DNA of 64,000 nucleotides from Thermococcus argininiproducens (GTDB lineage Archaea; Methanobacteriota_B; Thermococci; Thermococcales; Thermococcaceae): contig NZ_CP080572.1 of NCBI RefSeq assembly GCF_023746595.1, forward strand, positions 124,001 through 188,000. The letters run 5' to 3'. How positions within the stretch are numbered: the first letter of the stretch is position 1; every line of letters begins with the position of its first letter. A program made the translations under genes and the position numbers. Of the stretch, positions 36,988 through 45,574 are shown piece after piece. The notes under the pieces were generated by a model. It saw only the letters and a program-made list of their open reading frames with translations, did no database searches and was not told the DNA's origin.

Positions 36988-37878
36988 ATGGAAGTTAAGA
37001 TTCGCGAATTTGAAACCGCAGGTGTTAGGTTAAGAGTAGACCTAATTTCAAGAACTCAAGAAGATCTTATTGGAGATCTAAGCTTTATTCAATACAGACT
37101 TGGAGGCCTAAAGGAGGTTCAAGATATAAAAGAAATCCAACCAGATATAGTGTGGTATGCAGATGTAGAAAAAATAGACATCAGTTATAACCCAAATGGG
37201 AAGGTTTTGATGTTATACGGACAACTGCCACCGGGAGATATACAAAAATTAATGCTTGCAATGATAGTCAGAAAACTCCAAGAGAATGGCATATACAATT
37301 TCCACTCTACAGCCGTGAATTACAAAGGGAAAAACATACTCTTTATGGCCGGTGAAGAAAACCACGGAAAGACGATGAGTTTAATTGAAGCCGTCAGAAG
37401 AGGAGGCGCAATTATAGGCACGGAGAGTGTATTAGTTAACGAAGATCTAAAAGTAGTAGAAGGCAGTCGGGATGTCTTTATAACAAAGAGAGTGAAGGGC
37501 ACAGAAAGATCAGACTTACCTCCTGCAACCGCGGGAGTATGGAAGTTCTTTGATAAACTACCAGAATGGAGATGGGTAGAAGAGTTTGGAAAGTTAGACC
37601 TCATAATAATTCCAGATATCGATGGCAATTTTGACACATTTGTCAAAGAACTCGACACTTACGAGAAAATGTATCAGACCTTCATATGCCTTACAGAAAC
37701 CTATTTCATGGCCCATTATATGCTTTCTAGTAAACGGCCATTCCCACTTATCGACTATCAAGAACTACGGGAAAGAAGGCTGAGATTTGTTAAGAAAGTT
37801 GCAGATGAGCTGGATGTATATTTAATTCGGGCCAAAAACCCGCAAATTATTATGGATGAAATTGAAAAAATTATTTGA
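36988..37878 (+). CDS. HprK-like P-loop protein
   Basis: The 296-residue protein has a central P-loop-like AGEENHGKT near residue 122, preceded by NFHSTAVNYKGKNILF, which resembles the C-terminal kinase domain of HPr kinase. A downstream acidic LDLIIIPDID is near residue 203. Thermococcales lack the usual PTS, so the protein target must be something else. It may act as a kinase or phosphorylase regulating the island's enzymes. It is cotranscribed with the AOR operon. Confidence 0.5.
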   Translation: MEVKIREFETAGVRLRVDLISRTQEDLIGDLSFIQYRLGGLKEVQDIKEIQPDIVWYADVEKIDISYNPNGKVLMLYGQLPPGDIQKLMLAMIVRKLQENGIYNFHSTAVNYKGKNILFMAGEENHGKTMSLIEAVRRGGAIIGTESVLVNEDLKVVEGSRDVFITKRVKGTERSDLPPATAGVWKFFDKLPEWRWVEEFGKLDLIIIPDIDGNFDTFVKELDTYEKMYQTFICLTETYFMAHYMLSSKRPFPLIDYQELRERRLRFVKKVADELDVYLIRAKNPQIIMDEIEKII

Positions 37879-37892
37879 AGGAGGTAGAAGGC

Positions 37893-38291
37893 ATGGCTGC
37901 CATAAAAATTTGGGAGGTTCCGGGAGTAACTGTTCCAAAACCAAATGAAAGAGTACTAAAAGTACTGTTTTCTCCCAATGTCGGCAACAAAGATCTTACT
38001 CTATTAGTATCCCTGATATACCCACACAGCACTACTGGGGCCCACACACACGATGTAGATGAATACATGTATATTGCCTCAGGACATGGAGTAGCAATTT
38101 CAGAAGAAGGTGAAGTAGAAGTCCACCCCGATATGCTCGTATATGCCCCAGCAGGAGTAAAACACGAGATGAAAAACACCAGCGACGAAACACTAAAATT
38201 GATCTGTGTTTACGTACCAGCACTAAAGGCATCGGGATATTTTGAAGAGGCCGAAAAGAGGGCTAAGGAGTTCCTTAGCGATAAGATTTAG
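37893..38291 (+). CDS. Small cupin protein
   Basis: This 132-residue single-domain cupin shows the metal-binding motifs HSTTGAHTHDVDEYMYIASG near residue 50 and APAGVKHEMKNTSDE near residue 86. Cupins of this size are isomerases, epimerases, dioxygenase-like enzymes or ligand sensors; none can be chosen. The ATG at 37893 follows GGAGGTAG. It ends the long operon; the next gene is convergent. Confidence 0.8.
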   Translation: MAAIKIWEVPGVTVPKPNERVLKVLFSPNVGNKDLTLLVSLIYPHSTTGAHTHDVDEYMYIASGHGVAISEEGEVEVHPDMLVYAPAGVKHEMKNTSDETLKLICVYVPALKASGYFEEAEKRAKEFLSDKI

Positions 38292-38307
38292 CTTATTTCT
38301 TTTTTAT

Positions 38308-39195
38308 TTAATATCCTAGTTCTTTTAATTTTTCTTTTAGCAAATTTGCAGAGTTTCTTAGGTTTTCTAAGTCCTCTTGAGTAAGCTCATATTCCACAAT
38401 TTTTTCCACGCCATTTTTCCCGAGAATAATAGGAACACCTATTGCAATATCCTTAAGCCCAAATTCCCCATCTAGCACTACACTAGCAGGTATTTCTTCC
38501 TTTGTATCATTTAGAACAGCGTTTATCATCCTATATGCTGCGATTGCTGGACCGTAAAATGTGGCTCCTTTTTTTCTTATAACCTCTGCTGCTGCAAATC
38601 TGACGTTAGAGAGTATTTTGTCCAAATCAGGGAAGCTCTCAACATCTATCAAACCTTTCGATATAAACATGCTATTTCCATGTTCTCCCAGTATCCAAGC
38701 TTTTTTTATCTTTTTAGTAGTAAATTCATAGAGGATCCTTTTAAGACGCATTGAATCTAGTGTATTTCCCATCCCAAAGACTTCATTTCGTGATTTTCCA
38801 CTCTCCTTCCACATAATATATGTCATTAGGTCAACAGGATTCGTTATCACCAGTATTTTACTTTTAGGAGAATTCTGCACTATTTTCTTCGCCACACCTT
38901 TAATGATACCTGCATTCTTTGTAGCTAAATCAAGTCTTGTCATATCAGGTGTTCTTCCCAATCCTGCGGTTACTACTATTATATCACTGCCTCTAAGGAG
39001 TTTATAGTCACTCCCTCCTATAATTTTTGGATATTTATCGAGACCAGCTGCAGCATGGCTTAAATCCATAGCTTCCCCAATAGCCAAGTTTTCAACGATA
39101 TCGATGAGGGCAATTTCATCCACATCTAATTGTTGAATACAAGTAAACGCTATTGTTGAGCCCACCCTACCTGTACCCACAAATCCAATTTTCAC
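38308..39195 (-). CDS. Malate/lactate dehydrogenase family
   Basis: This NAD-dependent 2-hydroxyacid dehydrogenase has 295 residues, with Rossmann GFVGTGRVGSTIAF at the N-terminus, the substrate loop GLGRTPDMTRLDL near residue 83, VITNPVDLMTY near residue 115 and the catalytic histidine in ILGEHGNSMF near residue 168. Substrate choice between malate and lactate is not safe from these motifs. The GTG at 39195 follows GAGGTGATT; the GTG at 39204 lies inside that site. It is divergent from the UPF0261 gene. Confidence 0.85.
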   Translation of the reverse strand: MKIGFVGTGRVGSTIAFTCIQQLDVDEIALIDIVENLAIGEAMDLSHAAAGLDKYPKIIGGSDYKLLRGSDIIVVTAGLGRTPDMTRLDLATKNAGIIKGVAKKIVQNSPKSKILVITNPVDLMTYIMWKESGKSRNEVFGMGNTLDSMRLKRILYEFTTKKIKKAWILGEHGNSMFISKGLIDVESFPDLDKILSNVRFAAAEVIRKKGATFYGPAIAAYRMINAVLNDTKEEIPASVVLDGEFGLKDIAIGVPIILGKNGVEKIVEYELTQEDLENLRNSANLLKEKLKELGY

Positions 39196-39224
39196 CTTAA
39201 TCACCTCAAGATATTTTTTACAAA

Positions 39225-39290
39225 ATTAAAATAGAAAGAAAGATATTTAAATATTTCTTAATAACATATTTTTGATATATTTCTATTACA
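39225..39290. promoter_or_regulatory. Divergent promoter region with palindromic A/T core
   Basis: Between mdh and the UPF0261 gene lies an A/T-rich stretch. ATATTTAAATAT (39242-39253) is palindromic and can serve as a TATA element in both directions; GATATATTTC follows nearer the rightward gene. Both genes have close ribosome sites. It probably drives both. Confidence 0.4.
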
Positions 39291-39305
39291 GAGGTGACAA
39301 ATGTT

Positions 39306-40739
39306 ATGGAAATAAGTGGGACAAGGGTATGTGTCATTGGTACATTTGATACAAAAGGTATAGAAGCCAAGTATTTGAAAGAGAGAATAAAACTTTATGC
39401 CGGAGTGCCTATTTTAATTGACATTTCTCTCAAAAAACACAGTTCCTCCATAGTATCCCCTGATATCCCTAACTACACTGTGGCCCAAGAAGGGGGCAGT
39501 ACAATTGAGGAAGTTTCTAGGAAAAATCGAATAGAAGCCCAAGAGATTATGATCAAAGGAGCTGTAAAGATACTGAATAATCTCCTAAGGGAAAAGAAAA
39601 TAGATGGTGTTATCGCATTTGGAGGTTCAGTGGGGACAGGCATGGGTATCAAGATACTCAAAAGTTTACCCTTATTTATTCCTAAATATTTAATAACCAC
39701 GTTACCTCAAGAAGTTTCCTCCAAGATCGCTGGAAGCGACATTAGGGTCTGGTGGTCTGTCTCAGACATCTCTGGAGGAGACTCAATAAACACTATAGAA
39801 GCAACAGTGCTTAATCAAGTTGCAGCTGCTATTATGGGAGAACTAAAAGCAAAACCAGTAGAGATTCCCAGAAAACCAATTATTGTAGCAACCCAGTTTG
39901 GAACCACAACACAACACTTATTGATGGGCAAAAGTATCCTAGAAAATGAGTTTGAAGTGATTTCTTTCCATGCTGTGGGACTTTCTGGTGGATATACTAT
40001 GGAAGAGTTTGTTAGAGGTGAAGAAAGAGTAGTTGCAGTTTATGATCTAACAACCCATGAGATAATAGATGAGATTGCAGGTGGAATTTTAATAGCAAGT
40101 CATGATGGAAAACTAAGACTAAGAGCTGCCATTGAAAGAAAGATCCCTCATATAATCCTTCCAGGAGGGCTGGATCAAATTGTTTTTGGGCCTCCCGATA
40201 CCATTCCCCGTAAATACAGAAAACGCCTTTTTTACGAACATAGTAGAGGAATGGTAACCTTGATGCGAGCAAATGAAAGAGAAATGTATCAATCAGGAAA
40301 ATTGATTGCAGAACGAGTCAACGATGCTGAAGCTCCTGTAATAATCATAATTCCAATACGTGGGTTCAGTGCCTATGACCAAGACCCTCTTCTTCCCAAC
40401 TCCTCGGGAGTTTACTGCCAAAAAATCAAAAATTGTGAATTAGTACAAACCACCATACCATGGTGGGATCCCCATTCTGATATGATGCTCTGGAAAGGAA
40501 TAATGGAAAATATAGACCTAACAAACCCAAATGTAACCATCATCCCATTGGATGCCCATATCAATGATCCAGAGCTTGTACATTTTGTTACACAGATTCT
40601 AATAGAAACTATAAAAGATAAATGGAAAGGGCGGAAATACCAAAACAATAAGTTATACATAAATGACCCATACCCTAAGTTTCAAGCATTGGTATCATAT
40701 TATAAAGGTTATTTTAAGATGAAAAATAACAAAAAATGA
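39306..40739 (+). CDS. Tm-1/UPF0261 family protein
   Basis: This 477-residue protein belongs to the Tm-1-like ATP-binding (UPF0261) family: VCVIGTFDTKGIEAKYLKER at the start, GVIAFGGSVGTGMG near residue 99, and VSSKIAGSDIRVWWSVSDIS near residue 138. In bacteria it often sits beside a PEP-hydrolase-like TIM barrel, with unknown metabolic role; no such barrel is here. The C-terminal 30 residues are unusually basic. GAGGTG lies before the ATG at 39306; the GTG at 39294 lies within it. Confidence 0.82.
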   Translation: MEISGTRVCVIGTFDTKGIEAKYLKERIKLYAGVPILIDISLKKHSSSIVSPDIPNYTVAQEGGSTIEEVSRKNRIEAQEIMIKGAVKILNNLLREKKIDGVIAFGGSVGTGMGIKILKSLPLFIPKYLITTLPQEVSSKIAGSDIRVWWSVSDISGGDSINTIEATVLNQVAAAIMGELKAKPVEIPRKPIIVATQFGTTTQHLLMGKSILENEFEVISFHAVGLSGGYTMEEFVRGEERVVAVYDLTTHEIIDEIAGGILIASHDGKLRLRAAIERKIPHIILPGGLDQIVFGPPDTIPRKYRKRLFYEHSRGMVTLMRANEREMYQSGKLIAERVNDAEAPVIIIIPIRGFSAYDQDPLLPNSSGVYCQKIKNCELVQTTIPWWDPHSDMMLWKGIMENIDLTNPNVTIIPLDAHINDPELVHFVTQILIETIKDKWKGRKYQNNKLYINDPYPKFQALVSYYKGYFKMKNNKK

Positions 40740-40777
40740 TACATAAAGTTCAATTTTGAATTTGATATGTGTATAAC

Positions 40778-40794
40778 GTTTATATACCATAAAC
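40778..40794. promoter_or_regulatory. Inverted repeat upstream of the phosphohistidine-domain gene
   Basis: GTTTAT-ATACC-ATAAAC is perfect and lies just before a TATA-like TATTTAAG (40795-40802) about 50 bases before the GTG start. The centre TATACCAT also occurs in the inverted repeat before the AOR operon (30646-30653), suggesting one regulator for both, though the arms differ. Confidence 0.4.
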
Positions 40795-40851
40795 TATTTA
40801 AGTGTAAAGTATCATATTGCATAATGAGAATCTCTCTTGGAGGTGTATATT

Positions 40852-42681
40852 GTGGGACTGTTTTCTAGAAAAAAGGAAGAAGAGAAAAAGGAAGAGTATG
40901 CACTTGGGTCCAAAGTTATAGAAAAATTTCTAGGAGATGACTACTTTCCAGTGAAGTGGGGTGAGAACTGGGACAAAGATCTAAATGTCGAATGGGTAAC
41001 TGTTTTGAAAGAACATGAAAAGGATCTACACTGGTGGAGAAGCGATTTGCACAATCCACATCCAGCTTTACCAATAATGGAACTCTTCACTTGGTGGGAC
41101 TCAAAGCTTATAAAAAGCACTGAATACATGTATAGAAGATTCTGGTCTCCCACAGGAAGAGCATGGCCAGCAAAAGTAGTTAATGGGTATGTTTATACTA
41201 CGATAATTCCCCGAACCGATCCTGACGAGCTAAGAATCTCCGGAAAATATTTCATGAAAATCTTGCCAATATATGCCGATATCTTCTTAGATCAGTGGGA
41301 CAAAAGGTATCTCCCCGAAATCAAGAAGAACTTGGAGTTTATATTCAACTATCCCTACGAAGAAGCTTCCTTAGGGGAGCTTATGTGGCTCTTAGAAGAG
41401 ATGATAGACATTTACGACAGACATTGGAAGCTTCACTGGATATTGAACTTCGCTCAATTCGCATCCTTCCTAGACTTTAGAGAAACCGTTCGCCAGATAC
41501 TTGGTGATGAGAAATACAATACTCCCGAGGTCCAAGACTTACTTGCGAGAATATTAGTTTCCACAGATGACGTCAATTGGGACTCTCTAAAGATATTATA
41601 TGAGATCAAGGAAGCTGTTAAGGGCAACTCTGCGGTAAGAGAACTATTTGAATCTCCAAAGACTGACGAAGAGGTTTGGGAAGAACTGCAAAAATTAGAG
41701 GAAGGCAAAGAAATATATGAAAGAATCGTCAAATTCCTAAAAGAATATGGAAGGAAGTCATTGTATGTATACGAGTATGACCTTCCTACCTGGGAGGAAT
41801 ACCCACCCACAGTCATTGCCCAGCTAAGAACATACCTTGCAATGGACTACGATTTCTACGCAGATAAAGAGTGGATCATAACAGACCAAAAAGAAGCAAT
41901 AGAGAAACTAATGGAAATGATACCCGAAGATAAGAAAGAACTAGTAAAAGAAAAAATGGAGAGAGCTATTAAAATGGCACCATTAACACCAAACCACCAC
42001 TTCTACATCGATCAACAAACAAATGCAGCTGCAAAATACGTACTTAGAGAGTTAGGAAAGAAGTTTGTAAAAGAAGGCCTGTTAGAAGAGCCCTATGACA
42101 TACTTTACCTGAAGTATGATGAGATAAGAACACTATTTGCAGATCCCTCAGAAATTGACGCCAAAGCTTTAGTCAAACAGAGGAAGGAAGAGAGAGAAAA
42201 GGCTAAAGAAATTATCCCAGCTCCTTACGTAGGTACAATTACAGAATGGTCTATCAAAGAAGAACCATATAAACAGGGATTATGGGGATGGAGCCTTGAG
42301 AAGCTGCAACAAGAAAAAGAAACATACGAACTTGCAAAGACTGGTAAGGCCAAAATCTTAAAAGGTCTCGCAGCAGGAGCACCAAAGGTAATAGAAGGAG
42401 TTGTTAAAGTTGTAGAGGGGCCACATGAATTCGACAAAGTTGAAGAAGGAGACATTCTTGTTTGTGACATAACGAGTCCAGCATGGATCTCAGTATATCC
42501 AAAAATAAAGGGAGTGATAACAAACAGTGGAGGACTCTCCTCTCACCCAGCAATAGTTTCAAGAGAATTTGGTATCCCCTGTGTAGTGAGCACAAGAATA
42601 GCCACCAGGATGCTCAAAGACGGCATGAAAGTGCGTTTGGATGGAATAAATGGTATAGTGACTGTTTTGGAAGAAGAATGA
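40852..42681 (+). CDS. PEP-synthase-like phosphohistidine subunit (PpsA-like)
   Basis: This 609-residue protein ends with the swivelling domain of PEP-utilising enzymes: the phosphohistidine is in TNSGGLSSHPAIVSREFGIP at about residue 565, preceded by GDILVCDITSPAWI. The preceding 450 residues are rich in Trp, Glu and Lys, with no PEP-binding TIM barrel. Subunit 1 of phenylphosphate synthase has this size and layout. The ATP-binding half is encoded separately at 28106. Together they could phosphorylate an organic acceptor from ATP. The GTG at 40852 follows GGAGGTG. Confidence 0.78.
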   Translation: MGLFSRKKEEEKKEEYALGSKVIEKFLGDDYFPVKWGENWDKDLNVEWVTVLKEHEKDLHWWRSDLHNPHPALPIMELFTWWDSKLIKSTEYMYRRFWSPTGRAWPAKVVNGYVYTTIIPRTDPDELRISGKYFMKILPIYADIFLDQWDKRYLPEIKKNLEFIFNYPYEEASLGELMWLLEEMIDIYDRHWKLHWILNFAQFASFLDFRETVRQILGDEKYNTPEVQDLLARILVSTDDVNWDSLKILYEIKEAVKGNSAVRELFESPKTDEEVWEELQKLEEGKEIYERIVKFLKEYGRKSLYVYEYDLPTWEEYPPTVIAQLRTYLAMDYDFYADKEWIITDQKEAIEKLMEMIPEDKKELVKEKMERAIKMAPLTPNHHFYIDQQTNAAAKYVLRELGKKFVKEGLLEEPYDILYLKYDEIRTLFADPSEIDAKALVKQRKEEREKAKEIIPAPYVGTITEWSIKEEPYKQGLWGWSLEKLQQEKETYELAKTGKAKILKGLAAGAPKVIEGVVKVVEGPHEFDKVEEGDILVCDITSPAWISVYPKIKGVITNSGGLSSHPAIVSREFGIPCVVSTRIATRMLKDGMKVRLDGINGIVTVLEEE

Positions 42682-42730
42682 GTTTTTTGAATTTTTATTA
42701 TTTTTATTTATGTTTTAGGGGGCTTCTATA

Positions 42731-43153
42731 ATGTACATTAAGAGAGATAATGAGTACTTGATAGTAAAACTAGAAAGAGATGAAGATCTTCTAAATGGAT
42801 TAACAAAAGTTGCAGAAAGAGAAAACATCAAAGCCGGGATGATTATCTCAGGTATTGGAATGTTAAAAGATCTAGAAATGGGATATTACACGGGTACTAA
42901 ATACCAGCGGAAAAAATTTGAAGGAATTTATGAAATAGTCTCAATAACGGGATATCTCCAAGAAACTGCTCCCAGAGCTCACATTCACATAAGCGTTGCT
43001 GATAAAAATAATAACGTCTATGGAGGGCACTTGCTTGGTGGAAAATGCGATCCCTATGCAATCATAGCAATTATTTCATGCAATAAGCTAAGCTTCAGAA
43101 GAGTTTATGTGGAAAAAGCAAAAAGGATGGAAACAGAGGTATACGAGGTTTAA
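42731..43153 (+). CDS. DUF296/PCC-domain protein
   Basis: The 140-residue protein of the DUF296 (PPC/PCC) fold shows YLIVKLERDEDLLNGL, MIISGIGMLKDLEMGYY, PRAHIHISVADKNNNVYGGH with a likely metal-binding His pair, and LLGGKCDPYAIIAI. In prokaryotes it is a trimeric metal-binding protein of unknown role, linked to DNA in plants. It follows the phosphohistidine-subunit gene by 49 bases and is probably cotranscribed. Confidence 0.8.
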   Translation: MYIKRDNEYLIVKLERDEDLLNGLTKVAERENIKAGMIISGIGMLKDLEMGYYTGTKYQRKKFEGIYEIVSITGYLQETAPRAHIHISVADKNNNVYGGHLLGGKCDPYAIIAIISCNKLSFRRVYVEKAKRMETEVYEV

Positions 43154-43178
43154 AATGCCCATGAGATAAAATTAAGAG

Positions 43179-44162
43179 TCAAAGAACCTCCCGAATTGCC
43201 TTTTCAATTTTCTCCGTACTTGGCATCCACTCTTTTTCTAAGGCTGGGCTGAAAGGAACTGGTGTTGCTGGAGCTGTAACAAGTCTGACTGGAGCTTTCA
43301 AGCTCTCAAAGGCTTTACTAACGGCTAAGGCTGCTATATCCGTAGCAAAGCCACACCTTGGATAGGCCTCATCCACTACAACAAGCCTTCCAGTTTTCTT
43401 TATGGAATTGAGAATAGTTTCAGCATCTAACGGCACAAGAGTTCTTGGATCGATGACCTCAACACTTATCCCCTCTTCTTCAAGTTTGTTTGCAACTTCT
43501 AGGGCTCTGTGGATCATCAAAGCTGTTGCTACAACTGTGACATCCTTTCCCTCTTTCTTAATATCTGCTTCACCAAGAGGAATCGAGTAGGCTTCCTCTG
43601 GAACAGGTCCCTTAATTCCGTAAAGCATCTTATGCTCGATGAAAATCACTGGATCGTCATCCTCAATTGAAGATATTAGCAACCCTTTGGCATCATACGG
43701 AGTGGATGGCATAACTACCTTTAATCCTGGAACGTGAATGAAGAGCGCATGCAATGATTGAGAGTGTTGTGCTGCAGCGCTTGCTCCTGCTCCAGAGACC
43801 GTTCTAATCACTATTGGAATCTTGGCCTTTCCTCCAAACATGTACTTCATTTTAGCCGCCTGGTTGTAAATCTGGTCATATGCAACACCGAGGAAGTCTA
43901 TGAACATCAGTTCCACAACAGGCCTTAACAAACCGGCTGCAGCGGCTCCTACTCCCGTTCCTATAAATCCGCTTTCTGCTATTGGAGTGTCTCTAACTCT
44001 TTCTTCCCCATACTTATCAATAAGTCCCTTTGTAACGCCAAAGATACCTCCATATTTTCCCACGTCTTCACCCATCACAACAACCCTTGGATCCTTGGAC
44101 ATCTCGTAGTCTAACGCTTCATTAAGAGCTTCTGCAAAGGTTATTTCCCTTACCACTGCCAT
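43179..44162 (-). CDS. 2-oxoacid/acetoin dehydrogenase E1 beta, first set
   Basis: This beta subunit of the thiamine-diphosphate E1 component has 327 residues. It includes MGEDVGKYGGIFGVTKGL near residue 31, RDTPIAESGFIGTGVGAA, SGAGASAAAQHSQSLHA near residue 125 and the C-terminal VVVDEAYPRCGFATDI. It overlaps the alpha-subunit gene by 13 bases. With AcoX and Lin0512 across the divergent promoter, acetoin cleavage is the leading guess over branched-chain or pyruvate oxidation. Confidence 0.88.
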   Translation of the reverse strand: MAVVREITFAEALNEALDYEMSKDPRVVVMGEDVGKYGGIFGVTKGLIDKYGEERVRDTPIAESGFIGTGVGAAAAGLLRPVVELMFIDFLGVAYDQIYNQAAKMKYMFGGKAKIPIVIRTVSGAGASAAAQHSQSLHALFIHVPGLKVVMPSTPYDAKGLLISSIEDDDPVIFIEHKMLYGIKGPVPEEAYSIPLGEADIKKEGKDVTVVATALMIHRALEVANKLEEEGISVEVIDPRTLVPLDAETILNSIKKTGRLVVVDEAYPRCGFATDIAALAVSKAFESLKAPVRLVTAPATPVPFSPALEKEWMPSTEKIEKAIREVL

Positions 44163-45148
44163 ACTAACACCCCCTTTGTTGGGGTTGAGAATACATCTTC
44201 AAGAACTTCTTCCGGTTTGGGCCATGGACTTTCCTCAGCAAACCTTATAGACTCTTCAATTTCATTCCTAACTTTCTCTTTAATTTTCTCAAGTTCTTCT
44301 TTGCTCAAGAGACCTTTCTCCAAAACTGTTCTCTCAAAAATCACTATGGGATCTTTGTTCTCCCTCCACCACTTTACCTCTTCTCTTGACCTGTATATTT
44401 CGGGATCCCCCTCAAAGTGTCCTCTGAACCTGTAGGTTTTTGCCTCTATTAGAGTCGGGCCTTCTCCCCTTCTAGCCCTCTCTATTGCTTCTTTAGCAAC
44501 TTCATAAACCGCAAAAACATCTTGGCCATCTACACTAACTCCAGGAATTCCATAGGCTGCTGCCCTTTCAGCAACACTCTTTATCACTTGCTGCTTTGAG
44601 TATGGAAGAGAAATTTGATAGAGATTGTTTTCACATACAAATACAACCGGAAGCTTCCAAATCGCGGCGAGGTTTATTGCCTCGTGAAAGTTCTGCTGGT
44701 TAGATGCTCCATCTCCAAAGAACGCCACAGCAACATTGTCTAAACCATTTAGCTTTATCCCTAATGCTGCGCCTACCGCATGGGGAATTCCACCACCGAC
44801 TATACCATTTGCCCCTAGCTCGCCAACATCCAAATCAGCTATGTGCATTGATCCTCCTTTTCCTTTGCATATCCCAGTAGCTTTTCCAAATAGCTCTGCC
44901 ATTGAGGCCTTAATATTGCCTCCCTTTGCAATAAAGTGTCCATGCCCTCTGTGAGTACTCGTTATAAAATCGTCCTTTCTTAGGTGAGCCATTACTCCCG
45001 TTGCTACTGCTTCTTCTCCAATGTATAAGTGAACAAACCCTGGTATCTTGCCTTGAGCGAAAAGTTCTGCAACCCGCTCTTCATGTTCTCTTATCTTAAC
45101 CATTGCTTCATATATCCACAACAGCTTTTCTTTTGGAATCTCAGCCAT
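44150..45148 (-). CDS. 2-oxoacid/acetoin dehydrogenase E1 alpha, first set
   Basis: The 332-residue alpha subunit of E1 binds thiamine diphosphate and magnesium through the GDGASNQQNFHEAINLAAIW motif (near residue 143) with VCENN after it. THRGHGHFIAKGG near residue 63 and RFRGHFEGDPEIYRSREEV near residue 247 are conserved. GAGGGGAGG precedes the ATG. It is first in the leftward operon, divergent from the lipoyl/E2/AcoX operon. Confidence 0.9.
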   Translation of the reverse strand: MAEIPKEKLLWIYEAMVKIREHEERVAELFAQGKIPGFVHLYIGEEAVATGVMAHLRKDDFITSTHRGHGHFIAKGGNIKASMAELFGKATGICKGKGGSMHIADLDVGELGANGIVGGGIPHAVGAALGIKLNGLDNVAVAFFGDGASNQQNFHEAINLAAIWKLPVVFVCENNLYQISLPYSKQQVIKSVAERAAAYGIPGVSVDGQDVFAVYEVAKEAIERARRGEGPTLIEAKTYRFRGHFEGDPEIYRSREEVKWWRENKDPIVIFERTVLEKGLLSKEELEKIKEKVRNEIEESIRFAEESPWPKPEEVLEDVFSTPTKGVLVWQW

Positions 45149-45250
45149 CTCGCCTCCCCTCTAATCATTTATAGATTTAAAGAAGAGCTTATTTTGTGAT
45201 GAGGTTATTGGACCACAATACAACTAAACATTGTGACTTTCTTAAAGAAG

Positions 45251-45264
45251 AAGTATATATACTT
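45251..45264. promoter_or_regulatory. Perfect palindrome in the divergent E1/E2 promoter
   Basis: AAGTATATATACTT is a 14-base perfect palindrome midway between the E1 alpha start and the lipoyl-protein start. It can act as a TATA element in either orientation or as an operator controlling both operons. Confidence 0.45.
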
Positions 45265-45324
45265 TTCTATTTTTATTCCAAAACTTTATTAAGATTCAGT
45301 TAAAATAGCGATATGGTGATATAT

Positions 45325-45573
45325 ATGTCAAGCGTAAATATCATTATGCCAAAATTAGGTATGACTATGAAAAAAGGTACTATCGTGGAATGGAAAAAGA
45401 AGGTTGGAGAGAAGGTAGAGAAAGAGGAAATAATTGCCATAGTGGAGTCTGAGAAGTTAACCGGAGAAGTGAAGGCTCCAGCCTCTGGGGTTTTAGTAAA
45501 AATCCTTCACGATGTTGGTGAGGAAGTTCCTGTGGGGGAGGTTATAGCAATAATAGAAACCGAGGGGAGTTGA
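45325..45573 (+). CDS. Free-standing lipoyl-domain protein, first
   Basis: The 82-residue single lipoyl domain has the lipoylated lysine in AIVESEKLTGEVKAPASG (near residue 42). In most complexes this domain is fused to the E2 core. Here it is a separate chain, and the E2 gene starts two bases after its stop. The start at 45325 is chosen for its GGTGAT site; the ATG at 45313 lies upstream of it. Confidence 0.9.
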   Translation: MSSVNIIMPKLGMTMKKGTIVEWKKKVGEKVEKEEIIAIVESEKLTGEVKAPASGVLVKILHDVGEEVPVGEVIAIIETEGS

Positions 45574-45574
45574 A

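Noticed and set aside
36988-37878. Naming the P-loop protein hprK
   Set aside because: The motif is divergent and no HPr is known in these archaea, so only a likeness is stated.
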